Made by a program: the position numbers and the translations under genes. From an uncultured Lachnospiraceae bacterium (GTDB lineage: Bacteria > Bacillota > Clostridia > Lachnospirales > Lachnospiraceae), in the NCBI GenBank assembly GCA_910583615.1, contig CAJTXP010000005.1, positions 77,121-141,120 on the forward strand: 64,000 nucleotides of DNA. The letters are read 5' to 3'. Under the pieces are notes generated by a model. The model made no database searches. It worked only from the letters and a program-made list of their open reading frames with translations, and was not told the DNA's origin. Positions 34,301-42,534 of the stretch are shown in pieces. The stretch's first letter is position 1; every line of letters starts with the position of its first letter.

Positions 34301-35791
34301 ATGATGAAAAATTACAAATTCTGGTTTTGCACCGGATCACAGGATCTGTATGGAGACGAGTGCCTGAGAAAAGTGGCGGAGCATTCTGCAAAGATCGTAG
34401 AGGGAATGAACGCAGGCGGAAAGCTTCCGTTTGAGATCGTTCTGAAACCGACTTTGATCAGCCAGGCGTCCATCCGGAAGACCTTTAACGATGCCAACAA
34501 CGATCCGGAGTGCGCGGGCGTTATCACCTGGATGCACACGTTTTCTCCGGCGAAGATGTGGATCATCGGACTGCAGGAGTATAAGAAACCCCTGTGCCAT
34601 CTGCTGACCCAGTTTAACGAGGAGATTCCCTACGGCACCATCGACATGGATTTTATGAACGAGAACCAGTCCGCGCACGGCGACCGGGAATACGGCCATA
34701 TCGAGAGCCGCATGGGCATTGAGAGAAAGCTGATTTTCGGCCACTGGAACAATCCGGAAGTACAGGAGCGCATCGGCAGCTGGATGCGTACGGCCATTGG
34801 CGTCATGGAATCCTCCCATATCCGCGTCTGCCGCGTGGGCGACAACATGAACAACGTGGCGGTCACCGAGGGCGACAAGGTGGAAGCACAGATCAAATTC
34901 GGCTGGGAGATCGACCACTATAATGTTAACGATCTGGTGGAATATGTGGACGCAGTGTCTCAGGGAGACGTGGATGCGCTGGTGGAGGAGTATTATAAAA
35001 AATATGAAATTCTTCTGGAAGGCAGGGACGAGGCGGAGTTCCGCAGACATGTGGCAGTCCAGGCGCAGATCGAGATCGGCGCTGAGAAGTTCTTGAAGGA
35101 CGGCGATTATCATGCCATCGTGACCCACTTCGGCATGCTGGGCGGCTTAAAGCAGCTTCCGGGTCTTGCAATCCAGAGGCTGATGGAAAAAGGCTACGGT
35201 TTCGGCGCGGAGGGCGACTGGAAGACGGCTGCCATGGTGCGTCTGATGAAGATCATGACCGAGGGAACGAAGGACGCGAAAGGAACCTCCTTCATGGAAG
35301 ACTACACCTACAATCTGGTGCCGGGCAAGGAAGGCATCCTGCAGTCCCACATGCTGGAAGTGTGCCCGACCATCTCCGAGGGACCGATTTCCATTAAGGT
35401 ACAGCCCCTGACCATGGGCAACCGCGAAGACCCGGCGCGTCTGGTGTTTACGTCCAAGACCGGTCCGGCGGTGGCGACCTCTCTGGTGGACCTTGGAAAC
35501 CGTTTCCGCCTGATCATCAACGCGGTAGACTGCAAGAAAGTGGAACAGCCCATGCCGAAGCTTCCGGTGGCAACGGCGTTCTGGACGCCGCAGCCGAACC
35601 TGGCAGTTGGTACGGAGAGCTGGATTCTGGCAGGCGGTGCACATCATTCTGCGTTCTCCTATGACCTGTCTGTGGAGCAGATGGTAGACTGGGCAGCGGC
35701 TATGGGTATCGAAAGCGTTGTCATTGACAACAATACCACTATACGGGACTTCAAAAATGAGTTAAAATGGAATGCGGTAGCATACAGATAA
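34301..35791 (+). CDS. araA: L-arabinose isomerase
   Basis: 496 residues, the usual length. It converts L-arabinose to L-ribulose in the cytoplasm and needs Mn2+. Family features: FWFCTGSQDLYG, ITWMHTFSPAKMWI, HLLTQFNEEIPY, the Glu pair region GAEGDWKTAA (active Glu), FMEDYTYNL, and HHSAFSYD near the C-terminus. ATG 34301 or 34304 is likely, with GGAGG 10 bases before 34301; an ATG at 34292 is too close to that site. It is followed by araD. No araB kinase lies nearby. Confidence 0.96.
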   Translation: MMKNYKFWFCTGSQDLYGDECLRKVAEHSAKIVEGMNAGGKLPFEIVLKPTLISQASIRKTFNDANNDPECAGVITWMHTFSPAKMWIIGLQEYKKPLCHLLTQFNEEIPYGTIDMDFMNENQSAHGDREYGHIESRMGIERKLIFGHWNNPEVQERIGSWMRTAIGVMESSHIRVCRVGDNMNNVAVTEGDKVEAQIKFGWEIDHYNVNDLVEYVDAVSQGDVDALVEEYYKKYEILLEGRDEAEFRRHVAVQAQIEIGAEKFLKDGDYHAIVTHFGMLGGLKQLPGLAIQRLMEKGYGFGAEGDWKTAAMVRLMKIMTEGTKDAKGTSFMEDYTYNLVPGKEGILQSHMLEVCPTISEGPISIKVQPLTMGNREDPARLVFTSKTGPAVATSLVDLGNRFRLIINAVDCKKVEQPMPKLPVATAFWTPQPNLAVGTESWILAGGAHHSAFSYDLSVEQMVDWAAAMGIESVVIDNNTTIRDFKNELKWNAVAYR

Positions 35792-35883
35792 TTCAAAAAC
35801 AGCATCTGCCCGAAAGCAGTTCCGGAAGGTTTTTGCGGAACGAAATGAGGGCAGATGCGGAACTTAAAAAGGAGCAGTGGAAC

Positions 35884-36585
35884 ATGTTAGAAGAACTGAA
35901 ACAGAAAGTATTCGAAGCCAATATGCTGCTTCCGAAGTATGGCCTTGTGACCTTTACCTGGGGCAACGTCAGCGCCATTGACCGGGAGAGCGGACTGTTC
36001 ATCATTAAGCCAAGCGGCGTGGATTATGAGACTATGACTGCGGACGATATGGTTGTGATGGATTTAAATGGAAACAAAGTGGAAGGGCATTATAAACCGT
36101 CTTCCGATACGCCGACCCATCTGGAACTCTACAAGGCGTTTCCGGAGATTGGCGGCATTGTGCACACCCATTCTTCCTATGCAACCAGCTGGGCGCAGGC
36201 CGGAAGAGGGATCCCCTGCTACGGAACGACGCATGCAGACTATATGTACGGGGAGATTCCCTGCGTCCGCTGCCTGACAAAGGAAGAGATCGAGGGAGCC
36301 TATGAGGAAAATACAGGCCATCTGATCGTGAATTCCTTTAAGGAGATGGACAGGGATGTCATGGCGGTCCCGGCAGTACTCTGCAAGAACCACGGCCCGT
36401 TTGCATGGGGCAAGGATGCGCATGATGCGGTTCACAACGCGGTGGTTCTGGAAGAGGTGGCCAAGATGGCGTACCGTGCGGAGACTATCAATCCGCGGAT
36501 CCAGCCGGCTCCACAGGAACTGCAGGATAAGCATTACTTCCGGAAACACGGGGCCAATGCTTACTACGGACAGGATACAAAATAA
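35884..36585 (+). CDS. araD: L-ribulose-5-phosphate 4-epimerase
   Basis: 233 residues, the usual length. A class II aldolase-fold zinc enzyme converting L-ribulose-5-phosphate to D-xylulose-5-phosphate. Features: LVTFTWGNVSAID, KPSGVDYETM, SSDTPTHLELY, zinc histidines in VHTHSSYAT and in CKNHGPFAWG, and the C-terminal KHGANAYYGQ. AAAGGAG before ATG 35884. It could also serve ascorbate breakdown, because the ula locus has no ulaF of its own. Confidence 0.95.
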   Translation: MLEELKQKVFEANMLLPKYGLVTFTWGNVSAIDRESGLFIIKPSGVDYETMTADDMVVMDLNGNKVEGHYKPSSDTPTHLELYKAFPEIGGIVHTHSSYATSWAQAGRGIPCYGTTHADYMYGEIPCVRCLTKEEIEGAYEENTGHLIVNSFKEMDRDVMAVPAVLCKNHGPFAWGKDAHDAVHNAVVLEEVAKMAYRAETINPRIQPAPQELQDKHYFRKHGANAYYGQDTK

Positions 36586-36600
36586 AAAATGATGAGAAGC

Positions 36601-36640
36601 CAGAAGGCTGCCGCGTAACGCGGCAGCCTTCTGTCGCTTC
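36601..36640 (+). terminator. Terminator of the arabinose operon
   Basis: Perfect 15-bp stem CAGAAGGCTGCCGCG / CGCGGCAGCCTTCTG with TAA loop after araD; the following sequence has few T residues. Confidence 0.75.
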
Positions 36641-36687
36641 CCTGAATGGAAATGATAGAACGTATGCTGGAAAAAGGATGACTGGCT

Positions 36688-36728
36688 GGGAACTGCTGTA
36701 TAATGTGACAGTTCCCTTTATTTTTTTC
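36688..36728 (+). terminator. Second intrinsic terminator before the aspartate kinase gene
   Basis: Stem GGGAACTG / CAGTTCCC followed by TTTATTTTTTT. Confidence 0.82.
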
Positions 36729-36737
36729 AAAAAACAG

Positions 36738-36766
36738 TTGTTTTCTGGCGGTAATCCAATTATAAT
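36738..36766 (+). promoter_or_regulatory. Promoter of the aspartate kinase gene
   Basis: -35 TTGTTT (36738-36743), 17-base spacer, perfect -10 TATAAT (36761-36766). The leader is only about 30 bases, so no lysine riboswitch is present. Confidence 0.8.
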
Positions 36767-36801
36767 CTATACTAGCTTTTTTAAGACGAGGAGATAAAGT
36801 G

Positions 36802-38121
36802 ATGAAAAAGGTTGTCAAGTTCGGGGGCAGTTCACTGGCAAGTGCGGAGCAGTTTGAAAAGGCAGGGAAAATCATTCTGGCGGATGAGAGCCGCCGTTAC
36901 GTGGTTCCTTCGGCGCCTGGAAAAAGGTTTGACGGAGATACAAAGGTGACGGATATGCTGTATCAGTGTTATTATGCCGCGGCAAACGGAGAGGATTTTG
37001 GCGGCATGCTGAAGCAGATCAAGGCCCGTTACAATGAGATCATCGGCGGACTGAATCTGAATCTCTGTCTGGATGAGGAATTTGAGATTATTGCAAAAAA
37101 TTTTGCCAATAAAGCAGGAAGTGACTATGCGGCTTCCAGAGGAGAGTATTTAAACGGTCTTATTATGGCCGCTTATCTGGACTATCCGTTTGTGGATGCG
37201 GCGGAGGTGATCCGTTTTGCGGAGAATGGAAGCTTTGACATGAGTGCGACGGACTGCATTCTGGGCGAACGGCTGAAAGAACTTCAAAAAGCGGTGGTTC
37301 CTGGATTTTACGGCTCTTTTGAAGACGGAAGGATCAAGACGTTTTCCAGAGGAGGATCAGATATCACCGGTTCCATCGTGGCAAGGGCGGTAGGCGCGGA
37401 CCTGTATGAGAACTGGACGGACGTGTCCGGTTTTCTGGTGACGGATCCAAGACTGATCGAGAATCCGGAAGTGATCGATACGATTACCTATCGGGAACTG
37501 CGGGAGCTGTCCTATATGGGGGCGACGGTTCTGCATGAGGATGCCATCTTTCCGGTGAGGAAGGCAGGGATTCCCATCAACATCCGCAATACCAACTGTC
37601 CGAAGGATAACGGCACCATGATCGTGTCCAGCACCTGTCATAAGCCGGAGTTTACGATCACCGGTATTGCCGGCAAGAAAGGCTTTGTCACAGTCAATAT
37701 TGAGAAAGACATGATGAACTCGGAGATCGGGTTCGGCCGTAAAGTTCTTGAGGAGTTTGAGAAGCAGGGAATCTCTTTTGAGCATATTCCGTCCGGAATC
37801 GACACCATGAGCGTCGTGGTTCATCAGGAGGAATTTGAAGAGCATGAACAGAAGGTGCTTGCAGGGATTCAGCGGGCGGTGAATCCGGATTATCTGGAAG
37901 TGGAAGGAGATCTGGCGCTGATTGCAGTAGTGGGGCGCGCCATGCGTGCAAACCGCGGAACCGCGGGCAGGATCTTCTCGGCGCTGGCGCATGCCAACAT
38001 AAATGTAAAGATGATCGACCAGGGATCCAGCGAGTGGAATATCATCGTGGGAGTGCGCAATGATGATTTTGAAAAGGCGATCAGGGCGATTTACGATATT
38101 TTTATTACGACCCGGCTTTAA
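36802..38121 (+). CDS. Aspartate kinase
   Basis: 439 residues, monofunctional aspartokinase that phosphorylates L-aspartate at the head of the Lys/Thr/Met pathway. Kinase domain with KFGGSSLAS at the N-terminus, TFSRGGSDITGS, and TYRELRELSYMGATVLHEDA split across about 228-247; two C-terminal ACT domains (about 295-439) for amino-acid feedback. GAGGAG before ATG 36802. Transcribed alone from its own promoter. It resembles the lysC/thrA-type clostridial enzyme; which amino acid inhibits it cannot be told. Confidence 0.93.
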   Translation: MKKVVKFGGSSLASAEQFEKAGKIILADESRRYVVPSAPGKRFDGDTKVTDMLYQCYYAAANGEDFGGMLKQIKARYNEIIGGLNLNLCLDEEFEIIAKNFANKAGSDYAASRGEYLNGLIMAAYLDYPFVDAAEVIRFAENGSFDMSATDCILGERLKELQKAVVPGFYGSFEDGRIKTFSRGGSDITGSIVARAVGADLYENWTDVSGFLVTDPRLIENPEVIDTITYRELRELSYMGATVLHEDAIFPVRKAGIPINIRNTNCPKDNGTMIVSSTCHKPEFTITGIAGKKGFVTVNIEKDMMNSEIGFGRKVLEEFEKQGISFEHIPSGIDTMSVVVHQEEFEEHEQKVLAGIQRAVNPDYLEVEGDLALIAVVGRAMRANRGTAGRIFSALAHANINVKMIDQGSSEWNIIVGVRNDDFEKAIRAIYDIFITTRL

Positions 38122-38208
38122 GATATGAAGAATTTCTTTTATTTCTTCCGGTAATCTGAAGAATCCTTAAAATTTTGTGAATTTCCTCAGATTCAGGAAA
38201 AACTGTGA

Positions 38209-38214
38209 TACAAT
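38209..38214 (+). promoter_or_regulatory. Extended -10 promoter of the alpha/beta hydrolase gene
   Basis: TG-A-TACAAT forms an extended -10; no clear -35 is seen. Confidence 0.45.
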
Positions 38215-38245
38215 GTCACCAACACAGGAAATGAAGGTGACAGAA

Positions 38246-39193
38246 TTGGTAACGCGGGAAGAATTTTTTATGAATTCCTCAGACGGAATTCATATGATAC
38301 ACGGATATCGCTGGTATGATCCGGAGAAGAAGATAAAAGGCGTTCTGCAGATCGTCCATGGAATGCTGGAGTATATAGACCGTTATGAGGAACTTGCAGA
38401 ATATATGGCGTCCTCAGGGTATTTTGTGACAGGACATGATCATCTGGGTCACGGCGAATCGGTCAGCGATTCGAAGGAACTGGGATATGCGGGAAAACAC
38501 GGGGCGGTGCTCTGGCTCAGAGACATCGAACTGGTGCGCAGAATGGCAGCATCCTGCGCGCCCAAAGTGCCTTATATCCTGCTGGGACACAGCATGGGTT
38601 CCTTTCTGGTGAGACGGTATCTGATCTATCACGGAAACCGTGTGGATGGAGCGATTCTTATGGGGACGGGGCATCAGCCGGCCATACTGGTGAAAGCGGG
38701 AATCGGACTTACGTATCTGTCCATGCTGAAGGGCGGAAGCAGGGGACATAACAGGTTTTTGAACAATATGACCTGCAGCGGGTTTGCAAAGCGTTATCCT
38801 GATAATGCCCGTACAGGGAGCTGGATGAGCCGGGACCCGCAGGTGCTGATTTCTGCACTGCAGGATCCGAAGATGAATTTTGAATTTACCCTGAATGCAT
38901 TTGAGGCATTGTTCCGGACCGTGGAAGAGGCAGTGGATCCCAGGCGGGCGTCGAAGATGCCGATGGGACTTCCGATTCTGATTCTGTCCGGGGACGAAGA
39001 TCCGGTGGGAGACAATGGAAAAGGCGTGCGCCGTTTTGAGACGATGCTGAGACAGATCGGCATGCAGTGCGTGACGTGCATTCTGTATCCGAAGAACCGG
39101 CATGAGCTGATTCATGACCTGGATAAAGAACGGGTAATGAAAGATATTCTGGGCTGGTGCAGCCGGATCGAAAAACGTGAGGCAAAAGGTTAG
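38246..39193 (+). CDS. Alpha/beta hydrolase (monoacylglycerol-lipase-like)
   Basis: About 315 residues, a serine hydrolase of the Hydrolase_4 type. Nucleophile elbow GHSMGSF, oxyanion region QIVHGMLEYIDRYEELAEYM, acidic residue in LSGDEDPVGDNG, and catalytic His in NRHELIHD. It probably cleaves lysophospholipid or acylglycerol esters in the cytosol. Start: GAAGGTGA before TTG 38246; ATG at 38231 is an alternative with a poorly spaced ribosome site. It is followed by a DUF1002 gene. Confidence 0.86.
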   Translation: MVTREEFFMNSSDGIHMIHGYRWYDPEKKIKGVLQIVHGMLEYIDRYEELAEYMASSGYFVTGHDHLGHGESVSDSKELGYAGKHGAVLWLRDIELVRRMAASCAPKVPYILLGHSMGSFLVRRYLIYHGNRVDGAILMGTGHQPAILVKAGIGLTYLSMLKGGSRGHNRFLNNMTCSGFAKRYPDNARTGSWMSRDPQVLISALQDPKMNFEFTLNAFEALFRTVEEAVDPRRASKMPMGLPILILSGDEDPVGDNGKGVRRFETMLRQIGMQCVTCILYPKNRHELIHDLDKERVMKDILGWCSRIEKREAKG

Positions 39194-39206
39194 GAGGAAG
39201 ATTGGG

Positions 39207-40082
39207 ATGAAAAGATGGTGTTCATGGATACTGCTTCTGGTACTTTTGATGATGCCGGGATTCCGGGCGGATGCGGCAGGTTCTGCAGTGCTTGCGCTGG
39301 GGGCGGACTTAAGTGCGTCGCAGAGAGCGACGGTATTGTCCGAGATGGGGATTACGGAAGCTGAAGCTGCTTCTTATGAAACGATCTATATTACCAATGA
39401 TATGGAACATCAGTATCTGGATGAATCGCTGGGAGCGTCTGTGGTGGGGACTCATTCGCTGTCCTCTGTGCTTCTGATTCCCCAGGAAAGCGGCGCAGGA
39501 CTCAGTGTGGAGACGCACAATATTAATTTCTGTACGATTGCCATGTATCGGAATGCGCTGCTGACCGCAGGTGTGCAGGATGCCAGAGTGATTGTGGCGG
39601 CGCCGGCTTCCATCAGCGGAACAGCTGCTCTGGTGGGCGCGCTGAAGGCATATGAGACGTACAGCGGAGAAGCAGTCAGTGAAGATGCGTTTTCCGTGGC
39701 GACGGATGAACTGGTGCTGACCGGAGAACTGATGGACGAACTGGATTCAGAGCAGATCTCGGATCTGATCGCCTATCTGAAGCAGCAGATCGCAGAAAGG
39801 GGGCTGGATGATCCGGATAAACTGTCAGAGGTGGTGCGGCAGGCGTCTGCAGAGATGGATCTGAAGCTGACGGACGAGCAGGTCAGCCAGATTGTAGGGC
39901 TTTTATTGAAACTGAACAAACTGGATATTGATCCGGGGAAGCTGGCAGGTCAGGCAAAAGAACTGTATGATAAGCTGGACTCTCTTGGAATCGAACTGGA
40001 TTCAGAGAAAGTCGGTAATTTTATCACCCGGTTTGTTTCTTCCATATGGGATCTGATCCAGAACTTTATGTCAAGGAGTTGA
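39207..40082 (+). CDS. DUF1002 family exported protein
   Basis: 291 residues. Signal peptide (about 1-25, ending RADA) and a DUF1002 body: ALGADLSASQRATVLSEMGI, YITNDMEHQYLDESL, HSLSSVLLIPQESGAGL, VIVAAPASISGTAAL. YpuA of Bacillus is the named relative; function unknown. TAGGAGGAAG before ATG 39207, 13 bases after the hydrolase. Confidence 0.88.
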   Translation: MKRWCSWILLLVLLMMPGFRADAAGSAVLALGADLSASQRATVLSEMGITEAEAASYETIYITNDMEHQYLDESLGASVVGTHSLSSVLLIPQESGAGLSVETHNINFCTIAMYRNALLTAGVQDARVIVAAPASISGTAALVGALKAYETYSGEAVSEDAFSVATDELVLTGELMDELDSEQISDLIAYLKQQIAERGLDDPDKLSEVVRQASAEMDLKLTDEQVSQIVGLLLKLNKLDIDPGKLAGQAKELYDKLDSLGIELDSEKVGNFITRFVSSIWDLIQNFMSRS

Positions 40083-40115
40083 GAAGAACTGCCTTTGTAC
40101 GGAAGCTGTGCGCAG

Positions 40116-40382
40116 TCAGTCTTCCTCGATGACGTGGAACTCCAGATAGTCAAAGTCGACGTCGTCTACAAAGCTGTCCGGGCGGAAGCGGGTTTTTGCA
40201 TGACGCCTGAACTCCTGAATATTGGAATCGAGCCAGATGGGTCTGCTCAGGTCAAAATCATGACAGATCTCATCCAGTGCGTGAAATACTTTATGCGTCC
40301 GGGTATCTTCTGTGCCGTCTGAGACAGTGATATCCCGGATTAATCGATTGTCTTTGAATATTTTTCCCCATACGCGAAACAT
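40116..40382 (-). CDS. Conserved hypothetical protein, 88 aa
   Basis: A small soluble acidic protein beginning MFRVWGKIFKDNRLIRDITV with DLSRPIWLDSNIQEFRRH in the middle and ending in several Asp/Glu. I have a general recollection of similar small proteins in Lachnospiraceae but know no function. GGGAGG before the ATG at 40382 and a good minus-strand promoter (complement of 40427-40455) make it a real, independently transcribed gene between two plus-strand genes. Confidence 0.78.
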   Translation of the reverse strand: MFRVWGKIFKDNRLIRDITVSDGTEDTRTHKVFHALDEICHDFDLSRPIWLDSNIQEFRRHAKTRFRPDSFVDDVDFDYLEFHVIEED

Positions 40383-40426
40383 AAAAATTCCTCCCTGTAA
40401 ACCGATTGCTTTTTGATTCTGGCATC

Positions 40427-40455
40427 AGTATATCGGTTTTGCAGAGGAAAGTAAA
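40427..40455 (-). promoter_or_regulatory. Promoter of the 88-aa gene
   Basis: Minus strand: -35 TTTACT (complement of 40450-40455), 17-base spacer, -10 TATACT (complement of 40427-40432). An inverted repeat (AAACCGAT / ATCGGTTT, 40400-40439) overlaps the -10. Confidence 0.62.
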
Positions 40456-40485
40456 GGGCAGATTTGCAGATGGAAGGAGCCGCCT

Positions 40486-41319
40486 GTGGAACGGTACAGA
40501 GAAATTGAACGGAGCATTATAAAAAAATACAGGAAAACGCTCTGGCGTCCGTTTATCCGTGGAATTCAGGACTATGATCTCATCAGGGAAGGGGACAGGA
40601 TTGCAGTCTGCATCTCAGGAGGCAAGGATTCCATGTTAATGGCGAAGCTTCTGCAGGAGCTTAAGCGCCATGGAAAGTTTCCCTTCGAACTGGTCTTTCT
40701 GGTAATGGATCCGGGATATAATCAGAGAAACCGCAGGCGGATTGAGGAAAATGCAGAACTTCTGGGAATTCCCGTTACCGTCTTCGAATCCGATATTTTT
40801 GACGTGGTGGTGGATATCAGGGAAAGTCCCTGTTACCTCTGCGCGAGGATGCGCCGGGGATTTCTCTATGCACATGCGAAGGAGCTTGGCTGCAACAAGA
40901 TTGCGCTTGGTCATCATTTTGATGATGTGATCGAAACCATTCTCATGGGAATGCTGTATGGTGGACAGATGCAGACGATGATGCCCAAACTGCACAGCAC
41001 GAATTTTCCGGGGATGGAACTGATTCGCCCCATGTATCTGGTTCATGAAGAGGCGATTCTGGACTGGGTCCGGTATCATGACCTGCATTTTCTTCAGTGC
41101 GCCTGCCGTTTTACAGAACAGTATGAAGTGGATGAAAACGGCGCAAATCATTCAAAGCGTCAGGAGATGAAGGAACTGATCGCACGCTTTCGGATGATCA
41201 GCCCTCTCATCGAGAAGAATATTTTTCGAAGTGTGGAAAATGTGAATCTGAATACGATCATCAGCTACCATAAAGGGGAGGAACACCATCATTTTCTGGA
41301 TGATTATGACAAGGAATAA
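40486..41319 (+). CDS. TtcA-like tRNA 2-thiolation enzyme
   Basis: 277 residues, PP-loop ATPase of the TtcA/TtuA family. PP-loop CISGGKDSM, Cys pair in SPCYLCARMRRG, HHFDDVIETILMG, and a third Cys in QCACRF that could complete an iron-sulfur site. It adenylates and thiolates a tRNA base (C32 in TtcA). GTG start at 40486 with AAGGAGC before it. Length is near 280, shorter than E. coli TtcA (311), typical of Firmicutes members. Confidence 0.86.
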   Translation: MERYREIERSIIKKYRKTLWRPFIRGIQDYDLIREGDRIAVCISGGKDSMLMAKLLQELKRHGKFPFELVFLVMDPGYNQRNRRRIEENAELLGIPVTVFESDIFDVVVDIRESPCYLCARMRRGFLYAHAKELGCNKIALGHHFDDVIETILMGMLYGGQMQTMMPKLHSTNFPGMELIRPMYLVHEEAILDWVRYHDLHFLQCACRFTEQYEVDENGANHSKRQEMKELIARFRMISPLIEKNIFRSVENVNLNTIISYHKGEEHHHFLDDYDKE

Positions 41320-41525
41320 GAAATGCTTATAAATAAGCGGAAAACGACAAAATATTTTATAAATCAAGGGGATTTTTTTACAGAAAATGCAGTAAATGGT
41401 ATGATATAATTAAGAAATGTATTGCGTGCCATTGTCCAGTCACCTGATAACAGGGGAGCAATGATATGCGGGTTCTCAAAAAGAGCAGATGCATCAGGAT
41501 GCAGGTAAGGAAGTGTGGGTAAATC

Positions 41526-42179
41526 ATGGCGGTAGAGATGACGATTCAGGAATATATTCATGAACGTTCAGAGAAGGACAGTTTTGAGACGGCAATGTTC
41601 ATCTATGAATCGGCACTTATACAGATGACAAGCCGGATCGAGGTATTGAACCATGAACTGAGTCATGTATATCAGTATAATCCGATTGAATACGTGAAGA
41701 CGAGGCTGAAGACGCCGGAGAGCATTATGAAAAAGCTCCGGAAAAACGGGCACGATATCACCATCGACGATATGGTGGAGTATGTAAATGATATTGCGGG
41801 CATCCGTATTACCTGTTCTTTCTTTTCGGAAGTATATTTTGTGGCGGATATGCTTGCGAGACAGGATAATCTGTCGGTGATCCATATTAAGGATTATATT
41901 GGCCATCCCAAGGAAAGCGGATACAAGAGTTATCATATGCTGTTGTCGATTCAGGTGGCTCTTGCCGATGCCGTGATACCGACGAAGGTAGAAGTTCAGG
42001 TGCGTACAATGGCGATGGATTTCTGGGCCAGTCTGGAACATAAGATCTATTATAAATACGAGGGAAACGCTCCGGGATATTTTGCCCGGGAACTTCAGGA
42101 GTGTGCTTCCATCATATCCAAGCTGGATGCGAAAATGATGTCGTTGAATGAGGCCATGAAACGGATCGACGGAGAATGA
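41526..42179 (+). CDS. Small alarmone synthetase (RelQ/YjbM-like)
   Basis: 217 residues, RelA_SpoT synthetase domain without hydrolase, TGS or ACT domains. Features: NPIEYVKTRLKTPESIMKKL, VNDIAGIRITCSF, DYIGHPKESGYKSYHMLL and EVQVRTMAMDFWASLEHK. It makes (p)ppGpp from ATP and GDP/GTP under stress. ATG 41526 has AAGGAAGTG upstream. An extended -10 (TGATATAAT, about 41402-41410) gives a leader of over 100 bases. A terminator follows. Confidence 0.92.
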   Translation: MAVEMTIQEYIHERSEKDSFETAMFIYESALIQMTSRIEVLNHELSHVYQYNPIEYVKTRLKTPESIMKKLRKNGHDITIDDMVEYVNDIAGIRITCSFFSEVYFVADMLARQDNLSVIHIKDYIGHPKESGYKSYHMLLSIQVALADAVIPTKVEVQVRTMAMDFWASLEHKIYYKYEGNAPGYFARELQECASIISKLDAKMMSLNEAMKRIDGE

Positions 42180-42194
42180 GCCGGTGTGCTGCAG

Positions 42195-42240
42195 AACATT
42201 CTGAGCCGGTGTGCCTGGAGTACCGGCTCGGAATGTTTTG
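42195..42240 (+). terminator. Terminator of the alarmone synthetase gene
   Basis: 15-bp stem AACATTCTGAGCCGG / CCGGCTCGGAATGTT (one G-T pair) followed by TTG. A further GC stem (GCCCCGGCA / TGCCGGGGC, 42265-42289) follows and may reinforce it. Confidence 0.72.
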
Positions 42241-42474
42241 AGAAGCCCGCTGAAAATGAGGAGTGCCCCGGCAATACGGATGCCGGGGCTTATTATGAAA
42301 AAATTTATCTATATGTCATGGGTTGTTTTTGAATTTACACATAGTATATCAGGAAAATATGTCTAAAATATGAATAAATAATGAACATATTGTGAAAATA
42401 CACAAAAACAGAAAAAGAAAACAGAAAAAATTGTACAAAACATATAAAGGTTTTCGGCGCGCTTCACAGTGAGG

Positions 42475-42503
42475 TTGTAAAAACAGACCATAAGTGCTAA
42501 AAT
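42475..42503 (+). promoter_or_regulatory. Promoter of the pyrophosphatase gene
   Basis: -35 TTGTAA (42475-42480), 17-base spacer, -10 TAAAAT (42498-42503). The 180 bases upstream are AT-rich and hold no other feature I can support. Confidence 0.65.
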
Positions 42504-42534
42504 AGGACAAGAAAAAGGTAAAAGGAGTCAGATT

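Noticed and set aside
36767..36801. Lysine riboswitch before aspartate kinase
   Set aside because: The leader after the promoter is about 30 bases, far too short.
41410..41525. Possible structured leader before the alarmone synthetase gene
   Set aside because: Only short stems with two-base loops can be drawn and no terminator or sequestered ribosome site is evident.
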